Program-made: the position numbers and the translations under genes | In this document: piece after piece, positions 52,116-61,339 of the stretch | Layout: each line of letters begins with the position of its first letter | How positions within the stretch are numbered: position 1 is the stretch's first letter | Assembly (NCBI RefSeq): GCF_023715325.1 | Contig: NZ_JAMBNX010000003.1 | Location: forward strand, 310,001 to 374,000 | Source of the DNA: Agromyces mediolanus | GTDB taxonomy: Bacteria > Actinomycetota > Actinomycetes > Actinomycetales > Microbacteriaceae | Length of the DNA stretch: 64,000 nt | Reading direction: 5' to 3' | Notes under the pieces: model-generated | Databases searched by the model: none | What the model saw: only the letters and a program-made list of their open reading frames with translations | Told to the model about the DNA's origin: nothing

Positions 52116-53472
52116 CGCGCTCACCCGCCAGGAACTCGTCCCATCTGGCCTCACGAGCCGCGCCGGCGCCGACGGTCGTCGGGCGGGCGGTGAAGACCGT
52201 CGCGAGCTCGGCCGCGCGGCGGATGCGGATGATGCGCCAGTCGGCGTGCTCGAGCGTCTCGATCCAGCGTTCGGCGACCGACGGCAGCACGATGGCGACG
52301 GCCGGTGCGAACGTCGCTCGGAGCGCCGCGAGTTCCGCGAGACGCTCGTCGGCTGGCCGAACGAGCACGGCGAAGCCCGGCATCGGCGCCCGCCGTTCGC
52401 GAGTAGCCGTGAGCCGGCCCGCCCCGTTCGCCGCGCTGCCGCCGCCCGCGCGCTCCCGACGCCGCCACTGCCCGGGCGTGGGGAGCCGGGCGAGATCGTC
52501 GAGGAGCAGCGCCGCGCCGCCTCCGGGTTCGCGATACTCGCCGCGTCCCGGCGCGCCGTCGTCGAGCGGATCGACCCGCAGCCGATATCCGCGATCCAGC
52601 AGGTGCACGCCGAGGGAGGCGGCCGCCTCGACCGCGAGCTCGAACTCGAAGTCCGGCGCATCGCCGCGGTGAGCCTCGTCAGTCCGGCCGCGCGGCGCGG
52701 TGTCGAGGAAGAGTCGAGCTTCGGGGTCGCCGCGCTGCTCCTCCTCCCGCACCATCAGCTCGCCCCGCCGGGCCGTCGCCGCCCAGTTCACCCGGCGCAA
52801 CGGGTCGCCGTAGCGGTACTCCCTCGCGATCAGCTCGTCGGAGTTCGGGTTCGTGCGCCGCTGCAGCCCGTGCCGAGCTCCGTCGACCGCGGCGCTGCGT
52901 GCGATGGCACCGTCGATCGCGGTCACCCGCGGGGTGACGAGCAGCTCGCGTTCGCCACCGACCGCGCGCCGCATGACGGCGAGGCCGAACGGGTCGCCGA
53001 GCGACAGCTGCAGCGGGCCGATCGGGTACGCGCCCCGCCGGGGCGTCCGGAGCAGATAGTCGAGACGCACCGTGTCGTCACCGCTCGGCAGGGCGCGCTC
53101 CCAGGACCCGATGCCGGGGAGCACCTCCTCGCCGGGCGCGAGCAGCGGTGACGGCACCTCGTCGCGCCACCTCGCCCCGTCGAACGGTCGCCGCGAGCGG
53201 TTCTGCACCGTGAGCCGCACCCGGGTCGAGCCGCCTGCCGCGACCGTCGCCGGGGCGAAGGTCCGGGTCACCGCGAGCCTCGGTAGTCGGAGCATCGCGT
53301 AGCCGAGGCCGACGAGCGGCATCGCGATCGCCACGAAGGCCAGCAGCAGCACGTCTCGCAGGTCGAACCAGAGACTCACCCCCGCCAGCACCGCCCCGAT
53401 GACCACCAGCCCGGCCCCGCGCCTCGTCAGCCGCGGAACGTTCCGCGGCTGGCGGCGGGAGGAGGCCGGCAC
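52105..53472 (-). CDS. DUF58 domain protein
   Basis: 455 aa from a GTG 2 bp after the moxR stop, with AAGGG upstream. Two TM segments near residues 20-65, then a beta-rich region and the DUF58 core (REYRYGDPLRRVNWAATARRGELMVREEEQ). The C-terminal part has a von-Willebrand-like fold by family. Works with MoxR ATPases in assembling or activating protein complexes. Middle gene of MoxR-DUF58-transglutaminase. Confidence 0.88.
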   Translation of the reverse strand: MPASSRRQPRNVPRLTRRGAGLVVIGAVLAGVSLWFDLRDVLLLAFVAIAMPLVGLGYAMLRLPRLAVTRTFAPATVAAGGSTRVRLTVQNRSRRPFDGARWRDEVPSPLLAPGEEVLPGIGSWERALPSGDDTVRLDYLLRTPRRGAYPIGPLQLSLGDPFGLAVMRRAVGGERELLVTPRVTAIDGAIARSAAVDGARHGLQRRTNPNSDELIAREYRYGDPLRRVNWAATARRGELMVREEEQRGDPEARLFLDTAPRGRTDEAHRGDAPDFEFELAVEAAASLGVHLLDRGYRLRVDPLDDGAPGRGEYREPGGGAALLLDDLARLPTPGQWRRRERAGGGSAANGAGRLTATRERRAPMPGFAVLVRPADERLAELAALRATFAPAVAIVLPSVAERWIETLEHADWRIIRIRRAAELATVFTARPTTVGAGAAREARWDEFLAGERDAP

Positions 53473-53474
53473 GA

Positions 53475-54491
53475 CTAGTCCCTTCGAGCGCTGCCGATCG
53501 GCACGGGCGTGTCGGTGACGATGCGGCGCACGATCGTATCGATGAGGGGGCCGCTGTCGTGGTCGTGCGAGCCGAGCGCCCGGCTCGTCGGAACGAGCCG
53601 GTGGGCGAGCACCGGCACCGCGAGCGCGTCGATGTCGTCGGGCAGCACGAAGTCCCGGCCGTGCATCGCCGCATGCGCCTTCGCGGCACGGACGAGCTGC
53701 AGCGTCGCGCGCGGACTGGCGCCGAGTCGCAGCTGGCGGTCGTCGCGCGTCGCCCGGGCGAGCTCGACCGCGTACTCCTTCACCGGGGCGGAGGCGAACA
53801 CCCGGGACACCGTGCGGATCATGGCCTGCAGTTCGTCGAGGGCGACCACCGGGTCGACGAGGTCGATCGGACTCGCCGTCTCCCGCGTCGACAGCATCGC
53901 GAGCTCGTCGGCCTGGGCCGGATAGCCCATCGAGATGCGCGCCATGAAGCGGTCGCGCTGGGCCTCCGGCAGCGGGTAGGTGCCCTCCATCTCGACCGGG
54001 TTCTGCGTGGCGACGACGACGAACGGGCGCCCCAGTCGGTGCGTCACGCCGTCGGCCGTGACCTGACGCTCCTCCATGCACTCGAGCAGCGCCGACTGGG
54101 TCTTCGGGCTGGCGCGGTTGATCTCGTCGCCGATCACGAGGTTCGCGAAGACCGGGCCGGGCTTGAACGTGAAGCTCCGCGTGGACTGGTCGAAGACGGA
54201 GACACCGGTGACATCGCTCGGCAGCAGATCGGGGGTGAACTGGATGCGGCTCACCGTGAGGTCGACCGAGCGCGCCAGGGAGCGGGCGAGCATCGTCTTG
54301 CCGACGCCGGGCACGTCCTCGATCAGCAGGTGCCCTTCCGCCAGCAGGACCGTGAGCGCCGCCACGACGGCCTCGCGTTTACCGCTGATCACCGTCTCGA
54401 CGTTCGCGACGATGGCGGCGGCGCGGGCGCCGACCTCGTCGATGCCCGGATCCGGCATCCCCGTCATGGTCGCAGCGCCCGCTTCGCTCAC
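53475..54491 (-). CDS. MoxR family AAA+ ATPase
   Basis: 338 aa from a GTG that overlaps the coaD stop. Walker [19 protein letters not shown], Walker [22 protein letters not shown], sensor [24 protein letters not shown], all typical of MoxR. Chaperone-like ATPase coupled with DUF58 and the transglutaminase downstream. An in-frame ATG at codon 9 is an alternative start. Confidence 0.92.
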   Translation of the reverse strand: MSEAGAATMTGMPDPGIDEVGARAAAIVANVETVISGKREAVVAALTVLLAEGHLLIEDVPGVGKTMLARSLARSVDLTVSRIQFTPDLLPSDVTGVSVFDQSTRSFTFKPGPVFANLVIGDEINRASPKTQSALLECMEERQVTADGVTHRLGRPFVVVATQNPVEMEGTYPLPEAQRDRFMARISMGYPAQADELAMLSTRETASPIDLVDPVVALDELQAMIRTVSRVFASAPVKEYAVELARATRDDRQLRLGASPRATLQLVRAAKAHAAMHGRDFVLPDDIDALAVPVLAHRLVPTSRALGSHDHDSGPLIDTIVRRIVTDTPVPIGSARRD

Positions 54492-54979
54492 GGGGTCATC
54501 GCCCCCGCGAGATACTCCGCGACGGAGGCCGGCACGTATGGGCGCACGTCGCCGCCGAGGGCCGCGACCTGGCGCACGAGCGAGCTCGAGACATGCGCGT
54601 TCGCCGGGTCGGGCAGGAGGAAGACGGTCTCGACCCCGGCCAGGTGGCGGTTCACGATCGCCATCGGCGTCTCGTACGCCACGTCGAGCTGGGAGCGGAT
54701 GCCCTTCACCAGCACGCTCGCCCCGACATCGGTGCAGTAGTCGACGAGCAGCCCCATGCTCCAGCTGGCCACCACGATGTCGCCCTGGATGCCGGCGTCG
54801 GAGATGGACTGCTCGATGAGCGCGACCCGCTGGGCGATGGGCAGGAGGGCGCTCTTGTCGGGGTTGTGCACCACGACCACATGGAGCTGGTCGTACAACC
54901 CTGCCGCACGCCCGATGACATCGAGATGTCCGAGGGTGACGGGGTCGAACGAGCCGGGAACGACGGCGATCCGCTGCAT
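54488..54979 (-). CDS. coaD: Phosphopantetheine adenylyltransferase
   Basis: 163 aa; fourth step of CoA synthesis. Nucleotidyltransferase motif [19 protein letters not shown] with T-x-G-H and the C-terminal [16 protein letters not shown] (the usual ISSTxVR). Key [15 protein letters not shown] and [13 protein letters not shown] segments are present. A TACGCT box sits 6 nt before the ATG. It overlaps moxR by 4 bp, so coaD may lead the moxR transcript. Confidence 0.96.
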   Translation of the reverse strand: MQRIAVVPGSFDPVTLGHLDVIGRAAGLYDQLHVVVVHNPDKSALLPIAQRVALIEQSISDAGIQGDIVVASWSMGLLVDYCTDVGASVLVKGIRSQLDVAYETPMAIVNRHLAGVETVFLLPDPANAHVSSSLVRQVAALGGDVRPYVPASVAEYLAGAMTP

Positions 54980-54985
54980 GGCTCC

Positions 54986-54991
54986 AGCGTA
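54986..54991 (-). promoter_or_regulatory. -10 box TACGCT, leaderless candidate (coaD)
   Basis: TACGCT followed by 6 nt (GGAGCC) and the ATG at 54979. Confidence 0.45.
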
Positions 54992-55021
54992 GTGCCCGGC
55001 GGAGCCGCCGGCCCGGCCGCC

Positions 55022-57232
55022 TCAGCTCTTGCTCAGGAACTCGCTCGCCTCGTCGTCGAGTCGCCGTCGCACCGCCTCGGCGAGCGCCTCGTGCCGGGTG
55101 AGTCCGGGATCGTCGTCGAGCAGCGCGGCCGCGTGCCCGCGCGCCTCACCGATGAGCTCGGCATCGCGGACCACTCGCAACAGCTTCAGCGAGGACCGGC
55201 CGCCCGACTGGCGGGCGCCGAGCACATCGCCCTCCTGGCGGAGCTCCAGGTCGACCTGGGCGAGCTCGAAGCCGTCGAGCGTCGCCGCGACCGCCTCGAC
55301 GCGCTGCAGTGCCAGGGAGCCGGGCGCCGCCCGGGTCACGAGCAGGCAGAGGCCCGGCACCCCGCCGCGCCCCACGCGCCCGCGCAACTGATGGAGCTGC
55401 GAGACGCCGAAACGATCGGCGTCGACGACGACCATCGCGCTCGCGTTCGGCACGTCGACCCCGACCTCGATGACGGTGGTGGCGACGAGCACGTCGACCT
55501 CCCCGGCGGCGAACGCCCGCATCACCCGGTCTTTCTCGTCGGCCGCCATGCGACCGTGCAGGGGTTCGATGCGGGCGGAGCCGAGCTGCGGATGCTCCCG
55601 GAGCTCGGCGAGCGTGGCGAGCACGGTCGCCGCCGGCGCACCCTCCGCCTCGGCCGCCTCGATCGGCGCGACCGGCTCGCCGTCATCCTCGGTCTGCTTC
55701 TGGTCGATCGCCGGGCAGACGACGAACGCCTGCCGACCCTGGGAGAGCTCTTCGGCGAGCCGCTCCCAGATGCGGGACCGCCACGCCGGACGGATGGCGA
55801 GCGGCACCACCTGGGAGGTGATGCCGGCGCGGCCCGCGGGCAACTGCCGGATCGTGGACACGTCGAGATCGCCGAAGACGGTCATCGCGACGGTGCGCGG
55901 GATGGGCGTGGCCGTGAGCACGAGCACGTGCGGGGCGGTGCGGCCCTTCAGGCGCAGGGCCTCGCGCTGTTCGACGCCGAAGCGGTGCTGCTCGTCGACG
56001 ACGACGAGCCCGAGATCGGCGAAGGTCACCCGGTCGCCCATGAGCGCGTGGGTGCCGACGATGATGCGAGCCTGCCCCGCGGCGGTGCGGAGGAGCGCCT
56101 TCCGGCGTTCCGCGGCCGGCAGCTGGCCCGTGACGAGGGTCGGCATGAGTTCGGCCGAGAGCTCGGGGCCGAGCACTTTCGCGATGGAGCGCACGTGCTG
56201 GGCGGCGAGCACCTCGGTCGGCGCGAGCAGGGCGGCCTGCCCGCCCGAGTCGGCCACCGCGAGCATCGCCCGCAACGCGACGAGGGTCTTGCCGGAGCCG
56301 ACCTCGCCCTGCACGAGGCGGTTCATCGGGGCGGCGCTCGCGAGGTCGTCGGCGATCTCCCGCCCGACCTCGTGCTGGTCGTCGGTGAGCTCGAAGCCGA
56401 GTGCCGCGTCGAAGCGCTCCAGCAGCCCGCCCGGCTTCGGCCGGCGTTCGATCGCCGCGTGCGAACGGAGTGCGGCGCGCCGCTGCAGCAGCGCGGTCTG
56501 CAGCACGAAGGCCTCGGTGAAGCGCAGCGTGCGCCGCGCGCTCTTCCAGTCGCCCTCCGACGACGGCCGGTGGATCAACTCGAGCGCTCGGCGGTGACCT
56601 TCGAGCCCGCGGGCCTCGCGCACCTCGGCCGGGAGCGGGTCGGCGACGCGGCCGAGACCGTCGAGCACGAGCGCCATCGACTTCGCGAGCTGCCAGCTGG
56701 CGATCGTGGAGGTCGCCGGGTAGATCGGGATGGGCGCCTGCGCCCAGCGCACCGCCTCGGCATCGTCGACCGTGCGGGGGGTCTCCTCGTCGAAGAGCTC
56801 GTAGTCGGGATGGGCGAGCTGCCGCGCGCCCTTGTACGAGCCGACCTTGCCCGCGAAGATGCCGCGCCGGCCGGGCCGCAGCTCGTTCTGCCGCCACGAC
56901 TGGTTGAAGAACGTCAGCGTGAGCACCCCGTTGCCGTCGGAGATCTTCACTTCGACGATCGAGCCGCGTCGCTGTCGCATGGACCGCTCGCGCACCTCGA
57001 GCACCTCGGCCACGATCGTCACGTTCTCGTCGAGCGGCAGCGAGTCGAGCGCGGTGAGCTCCCCGCGCATCGCATAGCGCCGCGGGTAGTGCGACAGGAA
57101 CTCCCCCACCGTGCGGTAGCCGAAGGCGCGCTCGACGGCCTGTGCCGTACGCGAGCCGAGCGCCGTCGCGAGCTTGGACTCGAGGCCGAAGGAACCGGGC
57201 TCCACACTCGGCTCAGCTGCTGCGACCGTCAT
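55022..57232 (-). CDS. recG: ATP-dependent DNA helicase RecG
   Basis: 736 aa from the ATG at 57232, overlapping the TPR gene (ATGA). Fork-remodelling helicase. N-terminal OB wedge (YRTVGEFLSHYPRRYAMRGE; DENVTIVAEVLEV), then helicase motifs: QGEVGSGKTLVALRAMLA (Walker A), VVVDEQHRFGVEQRE (DEQH), LTATPIPRTVAMTVFGDLD, and the C-terminal VGVDVPNASAMVVVDADRFG ... LRGRVGRGG. Essentially full length. Confidence 0.96.
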   Translation of the reverse strand: MTVAAAEPSVEPGSFGLESKLATALGSRTAQAVERAFGYRTVGEFLSHYPRRYAMRGELTALDSLPLDENVTIVAEVLEVRERSMRQRRGSIVEVKISDGNGVLTLTFFNQSWRQNELRPGRRGIFAGKVGSYKGARQLAHPDYELFDEETPRTVDDAEAVRWAQAPIPIYPATSTIASWQLAKSMALVLDGLGRVADPLPAEVREARGLEGHRRALELIHRPSSEGDWKSARRTLRFTEAFVLQTALLQRRAALRSHAAIERRPKPGGLLERFDAALGFELTDDQHEVGREIADDLASAAPMNRLVQGEVGSGKTLVALRAMLAVADSGGQAALLAPTEVLAAQHVRSIAKVLGPELSAELMPTLVTGQLPAAERRKALLRTAAGQARIIVGTHALMGDRVTFADLGLVVVDEQHRFGVEQREALRLKGRTAPHVLVLTATPIPRTVAMTVFGDLDVSTIRQLPAGRAGITSQVVPLAIRPAWRSRIWERLAEELSQGRQAFVVCPAIDQKQTEDDGEPVAPIEAAEAEGAPAATVLATLAELREHPQLGSARIEPLHGRMAADEKDRVMRAFAAGEVDVLVATTVIEVGVDVPNASAMVVVDADRFGVSQLHQLRGRVGRGGVPGLCLLVTRAAPGSLALQRVEAVAATLDGFELAQVDLELRQEGDVLGARQSGGRSSLKLLRVVRDAELIGEARGHAAALLDDDPGLTRHEALAEAVRRRLDDEASEFLSKS

Positions 57233-58032
57233 GCCTCGATCGTAGGCCGTGCCCCCGTCAACGCCTCGAGCTCGGCCGTCACGAACGGATCGCCGGCGCG
57301 CTCGGCGTCGAGCGCACGCTGGATGGCCAATGCCTCGTCGGTGCGCCCGAGGGTGCGCAACGCGCGCGCCATCGACCACCGCGCGACACGGAGCTGCTCG
57401 GCGCTGCCGTACTGCTCGGCGGCCTCGGCGGCGAGGGTGAAGTGGTGCAGCGCGGCGACCGGATCGTCGCCGTCGTGCTTCGTCCAGCCGAGGTTGTTGT
57501 GCAGCGCGATGCCCCAGCGCAGCACCCGCGGATCGCGGGAGCCGGCGAGCACGTCGAAGCCCTCGGCCGCCCATTCCTCCTCGTGGCCGCCGTCGGTGAG
57601 CGCGAGCATGTGCAAGCCGTCGAGCACGAGGAAAGCGGCACCCGCCGCGGCGGCCTCCCGGACGGCGCGGGTGAGCTCGGGCAGCGCTTCCTCCGGGCGC
57701 CCGGCGGCCGCATGCAAGCGGCCGCGCTCGAGCGCCACACGGGCGCGCAACTCCGCCGCCTCCGGCCCGGACTCCGATCCCGGCGCGGCGGCGGCGACGC
57801 CGTCGAGCACCGCGAGCGCCTCCTCGGTACGGCCCTGCAGGCCCACGGCGCGCGCGAGCTGGGCGGCCATCACGGCGCGCTTGTGCGGCGTGCGCTCGGG
57901 ATCCGCGGATGCCGCACGGAATCGCTCCTCGCTCGCCACCGGATCGGCGAAGTCCCAGAGCCGATCGATCTCGCGCTGCTCCGTGCCCCGATGGCGGGAC
58001 GGGCTGGCTGGAAGGTCGGTCGATTCGTCCAC
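57229..58032 (-). CDS. Tetratricopeptide-repeat protein
   Basis: 267 aa from a GTG at 58032. Helical, with several TPR-like units (TPHKRAVMAAQLARAVGLQGRTEEALAVL; ALERGRLHAAAGRPEEALPEL; ARWSMARALRTLGRTDEALAI). No signal peptide or catalytic domain. The partner is unknown. It is coupled to recG by an ATGA overlap, an arrangement not needed for RecG function as known. Confidence 0.8.
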   Translation of the reverse strand: MDESTDLPASPSRHRGTEQREIDRLWDFADPVASEERFRAASADPERTPHKRAVMAAQLARAVGLQGRTEEALAVLDGVAAAAPGSESGPEAAELRARVALERGRLHAAAGRPEEALPELTRAVREAAAAGAAFLVLDGLHMLALTDGGHEEEWAAEGFDVLAGSRDPRVLRWGIALHNNLGWTKHDGDDPVAALHHFTLAAEAAEQYGSAEQLRVARWSMARALRTLGRTDEALAIQRALDAERAGDPFVTAELEALTGARPTIEA

Positions 58033-58109
58033 GAAACCATCATGGCAGCGCCTCCCCCGAACGGGCGACCCCTTGACGGCGGATGACGCCCCGCCTATGG
58101 CACCGCCGC

Positions 58110-58115
58110 TAAGCT
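58110..58115 (+). promoter_or_regulatory. -10 box TAAGCT upstream of rsmD
   Basis: TAAGCT then 9 nt to the ATG at 58125, so at most a few nucleotides of leader. Confidence 0.4.
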
Positions 58116-58124
58116 GCCTGGAGC

Positions 58125-58727
58125 ATGACGCGCATCATCGCCGGCTTCGCCGGTTCTCAGACCCTCGCCGTCCCCCGCTCGGGCACTCGGCCGACGAGCG
58201 ACCGCGTGCGCGAGGCGATCTTCTCCGCGCTCGAGGCCCGCGACGCGATCGCCGGCGCTCGCGTGCTCGACCTCTACGCCGGCTCCGGGGCGCTCGGCCT
58301 CGAGGCCGCGAGCCGAGGGGCCGCGGAGATCGTGCTCGTCGAACGTGCGAAGCCGGCCGCCGACATCTGCCGCCGGAACGCCGAGGGCGTGCGCCGCGCG
58401 GCACCGCGCGGCACGGCGCCGATTATCCGGGTCGCCCAGCGCAGCGTCGCCGCGTTCCTCGAGCCCGGCGCGGCCCCCGGCCCCTGGCACCTCGTCTTCA
58501 TCGACCCGCCGTACGAGCTGGGCGAGTCGGAACTCGCGCGCGAACTCGCCGCGCTCGCACCGGCGCTCGCCGACGACGCGCTCGTGATCGTGGAGCGGAG
58601 CGCGCGCTCGCCGGAACCATCCTGGCCGGAGGAGATCGACCTCGAGCGGCGCCGCGACTACGGCGAGACGACCCTGTGGTGGGCCGTGCCCGCGGATCAC
58701 CCGGCCCGGCCGTCCCAGCCCGAGTAG
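58125..58727 (+). CDS. rsmD: 16S rRNA (guanine966-N2)-methyltransferase RsmD
   Basis: 200 aa. SAM-binding motif ARVLDLYAGSGALGLEAASRG and the catalytic FIDPPYELGESELAREL (D-P-P-Y). N-terminal RIIAGFAGSQTLAVPRSGTRPTSDRVREAIFSAL is typical. It converges with thiL and overlaps it by 31 bp. Confidence 0.95.
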   Translation: MTRIIAGFAGSQTLAVPRSGTRPTSDRVREAIFSALEARDAIAGARVLDLYAGSGALGLEAASRGAAEIVLVERAKPAADICRRNAEGVRRAAPRGTAPIIRVAQRSVAAFLEPGAAPGPWHLVFIDPPYELGESELARELAALAPALADDALVIVERSARSPEPSWPEEIDLERRRDYGETTLWWAVPADHPARPSQPE

Positions 58728-59692
58728 GGGTCCCAGCCGAGCGCCTCCACGGGCTCGCCGTCCAGCGAGAGCCGGCCCGGTGCGTCCACGACCCGGCCGA
58801 TCCGCTCGAACGGGGGCGGCGGCGTCTGCCCCGCGGGGAACGTCGCCAGCAGCCCGTGATCCTCGGCTCCGGCGAGAGCGAGCCGCGGGTCCGGGCCGAG
58901 CGCCGTCGCGGCGAAGTCGAGCCCCACGCCGCTCGCGACCGCGATGCGTCGGGCGTCGCGGGCGAGCCCGTCGGAGACGTCGAGCATCGCGGTGGCACCG
59001 GCCGCCGCAGCGGCGACCCCCGCCGACACCGGCGGCCTGGGCGCGAGCTGCGCAGCCAACAGCTCGGGCTCGCGCCGCCGGAGCTCGGCGGCGAGCGAGG
59101 CATCCGGCTCTCCCGATGCGTCGCGGGCCTCGTCGAACAGCAGGGCCAGGCCCCGCGCGGCGTCGCCTCTGACGCCCGCGTGCGCGAGCACGTCGCCGAC
59201 GCGGGCACCGGAGCGCAGCACCGGCGCGCGGCCCTCGAGATCGCCGAAGGCGGTCACGGCCAGGGTCAGCACGGTGGAGGCCGAGAGGTCCCCGCCGACG
59301 ACTCCCGCCCCGGGGGCCAACACCACGAGCGCCTCCCGGAACCCGTCGGCGATGCCCTCCAGCACGGCGACGTCGAGCTCCGGCGGGGCCGCGATCGCGA
59401 CGGTGAGGGCGGTGGGCCGGGCGCCCATCGCCGCGACATCAGTGAGATTCGTCGCCGCCGCCTTCCACCCGAGTTCGAACGGCGTCGACCAGGCGAGTCG
59501 GAAGTCGGGTCCGTGCACCATCAGATCGGTCGTGACGACGAAGCGGCCGTCGGCCGCCGCGACGACGGCCGCGTCGTCCCCGGCGCCGAGCAGTGCGGCC
59601 TCGCCCGGCCGCAGCCTCGGGAGCACCCGCGCGAGCACCGCGTCCTCGCCGAGCCGTCCGATCGAGGTCGCCGGGCTCAGAGCGTCTTCCAT
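58697..59692 (-). CDS. thiL: Thiamine-monophosphate kinase
   Basis: 331 aa from the ATG at 59692 (a GTG three codons earlier is possible). Phosphorylates TMP to thiamine pyrophosphate. ATP-grasp-like PurM fold: LLGAGDDAAVVAAADGRFVVTTDLMVHG, WKAAATNLTDVAAMGARP, GVVGGDLSAST and AMLDVSDGLARDARRIA with the metal-binding Asp residues. Its start lies 24 bp from the divergent DUF3515 gene. Confidence 0.94.
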   Translation of the reverse strand: MEDALSPATSIGRLGEDAVLARVLPRLRPGEAALLGAGDDAAVVAAADGRFVVTTDLMVHGPDFRLAWSTPFELGWKAAATNLTDVAAMGARPTALTVAIAAPPELDVAVLEGIADGFREALVVLAPGAGVVGGDLSASTVLTLAVTAFGDLEGRAPVLRSGARVGDVLAHAGVRGDAARGLALLFDEARDASGEPDASLAAELRRREPELLAAQLAPRPPVSAGVAAAAAGATAMLDVSDGLARDARRIAVASGVGLDFAATALGPDPRLALAGAEDHGLLATFPAGQTPPPPFERIGRVVDAPGRLSLDGEPVEALGWDPYSGWDGRAG

Positions 59693-59699
59693 GGCTCCC

Positions 59700-59705
59700 A
59701 CGCTA
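59700..59705 (-). promoter_or_regulatory. -10 box TAGCGT, leaderless candidate (thiL)
   Basis: TAGCGT then 7 nt to the ATG at 59692. It overlaps the opposing TAGCCT box of the DUF3515 gene by 2 bp. Confidence 0.5.
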
Positions 59706-59709
59706 GCCT
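59704..59709 (+). promoter_or_regulatory. -10 box TAGCCT, leaderless candidate (DUF3515 gene)
   Basis: TAGCCT then 7 nt to the ATG at 59717, a mirror image of the thiL box. Confidence 0.5.
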
Positions 59710-59716
59710 GGCCTGG

Positions 59717-60220
59717 ATGTCTCTCCGCCCCACCCGGTTCCGCCGCGTCCTGCGCGCCGCCGCCGTCATCGCCCCCGCCGCCCTCGCGCTGTCCGCCTGC
59801 ACGCCGATCGTGCCCTTCGAGGCCGCCCCCGACGCGAACGACGCCGACTGCGCCTCGCTCGTGGTGCGGCTGCCCGACACCGTCGCCGAGCTGCCGAAGC
59901 GTGAGACGAACGCGCAGGGCACCGGCGCCTGGGGTGAGCCCGCGTCGGTGCTGCTGCGCTGCGGCGTGCCCGTGCCCGGTCCCACCACCGACCGCTGCGT
60001 GAGCGTCGACGGCATCGACTGGGTCATCGACGAGTCCGACGCCCCGCGCTACCTCTTCACGACGTACGGTCGCACGCCCGCCGTCGAGGTACTCGTGGAC
60101 AACGACGTCGTCGGCGGCACCACGGCGATCGCGGACCTCTCGAACGCGGTCGGCATCATCCCGGCCGACGACGGATGCACCTCCCTCGGCGACCTCGGCG
60201 AGATGCCGAGCGAGGGCTGA
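59717..60220 (+). CDS. DUF3515 family lipoprotein
   Basis: 167 aa. Lipoprotein signal with lipobox LALSAC (Cys about residue 28). Mature part matches DUF3515 (DCASLVVRLPDTVAELPKRE; GIDWVIDESDAPRYLFTTYGR; VGIIPADDGC), an actinobacterial family of unknown function. It ends 10 bp from the convergent ddl, in the usual thiL-DUF3515-ddl position. No ribosome-binding site; leaderless candidate. Confidence 0.9.
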   Translation: MSLRPTRFRRVLRAAAVIAPAALALSACTPIVPFEAAPDANDADCASLVVRLPDTVAELPKRETNAQGTGAWGEPASVLLRCGVPVPGPTTDRCVSVDGIDWVIDESDAPRYLFTTYGRTPAVEVLVDNDVVGGTTAIADLSNAVGIIPADDGCTSLGDLGEMPSEG

Positions 60221-60229
60221 ACCGCCGGC

Positions 60230-61339
60230 TCAGCGGGCGCCGCGCGCGTGCCCGACCTCGATGAGGCGGGTGATGAGCTCCGGGTAGCTGAGCCCGGAGT
60301 TCAGCCAGCACGTCGGGAACATCGAGATCGGCGTGAAGCCCGGCATCGTGTTCACCTCGTTCACGACGTAGCCCTCGTCGGTCAGGAACACGTCGACCCG
60401 GGCGAGCCCCTCGGCCCCGAGCGCCTCGAAGGCGCGGCGCGCGATGCGCTGCAGCTCGAACAGCTCGCCGTCGCCGAGCTCGGCCGGGCAGACCAGCTCG
60501 ACGCCCGGCGCGTCGAGGTACTTCGCCTCGAAGTCGTAGAAGTCGCGACCCGTGACGACGACCTCGCCGGCGACGCTGACGCCGATCTCGCCCGGAGTCG
60601 GGCCCTCGAGCACCGCGATCTCGATCTCGCGGCCGGGGACGGCGGACTCGACGAGCACACTGCGGTCCTCCGCGAACGCGACGTCGAGCGCGGTGTCGAG
60701 CCCGGCCCAGTCGTCGACCTTCGTCACGCCGACCGAGCTCCCCGCGCGCGCGGGCTTCACGAACACTGGCAGTCCGAGGGCCTGCACCCGGCGCTGCCAG
60801 AGCGCCGGGTCGGCCGCGAGCGCCGCCCGGGTGAGGGTGACCCACGGCGCGACCTGGATGCCCGCGCCCTCCAGCAGCGTCTTCGTCGCGTGCTTGTCCA
60901 TGCCGGCAGCCGAGGCCAGCACGCCGTTGCCGACGTAGGGCAGGCCGAGCAGCTCGAGGAGCCCCTGGATGGTGCCGTCCTCACCGAAACGCCCGTGCAG
61001 GATCGGGAACACCACATCGACGTCGCCGAGCGAGCGGGTGACCGGGCCGCCGGTCTCCGCCGACCCCGTCGTCACCCGCAGCTCGCGGGAGACGGCGCTG
61101 TCCGGCCAGCTCACCCGGGTGCCGTTGTCGACGACCTCGGGCAGCTGCGCCGGGTCGAGGGCGAAGCGCGCCGGATCGTCTGATTCGAGCACGAAGGCGC
61201 CGTCGCGGGTGATCCCGACCGGGATCACCTCGAAGCGGTCACGATCGATCGCCCCCAGCACTCCCCCCGCCGTTGCGCAACTGATCGAATGCTCGCTTGA
61301 ACGCCCGCCGAAGAGCAGAACCACCCTGAGCTTGTCCAT
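60230..61339 (-). CDS. ddl: D-alanine--D-alanine ligase
   Basis: 369 aa from an ATG with AAAGGA 6 nt upstream. Makes the D-Ala-D-Ala end of the peptidoglycan stem. ATP-grasp: LLFGGRSSEHSISCAT, HGRFGEDGTIQGLLELLGLPYVG, VFVKPARAGSSVGVTKV, and VNEVNTMPGFTPISMFP with the metal ligands. DdlA-like length. The 3' end of gpsA overlaps its first 101 bp in another frame. Confidence 0.96.
   Translation of the reverse strand: MDKLRVVLLFGGRSSEHSISCATAGGVLGAIDRDRFEVIPVGITRDGAFVLESDDPARFALDPAQLPEVVDNGTRVSWPDSAVSRELRVTTGSAETGGPVTRSLGDVDVVFPILHGRFGEDGTIQGLLELLGLPYVGNGVLASAAGMDKHATKTLLEGAGIQVAPWVTLTRAALAADPALWQRRVQALGLPVFVKPARAGSSVGVTKVDDWAGLDTALDVAFAEDRSVLVESAVPGREIEIAVLEGPTPGEIGVSVAGEVVVTGRDFYDFEAKYLDAPGVELVCPAELGDGELFELQRIARRAFEALGAEGLARVDVFLTDEGYVVNEVNTMPGFTPISMFPTCWLNSGLSYPELITRLIEVGHARGAR

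Noticed and set aside
53473-54081. Upstream extension of DUF58 by about 200 codons
   Set aside because: It is out of frame with moxR, which is certain; the GTG at 53472 has a good ribosome-binding site.
54593-60220. A 1875-codon open frame on the plus strand
   Set aside because: It lies opposite coaD, recG, the TPR gene and thiL, which are clearly coding; the protein is low-complexity Arg/Gly-rich and matches no family. High GC leaves few stops in the opposite strand. Only its last 167 codons (DUF3515) are real.
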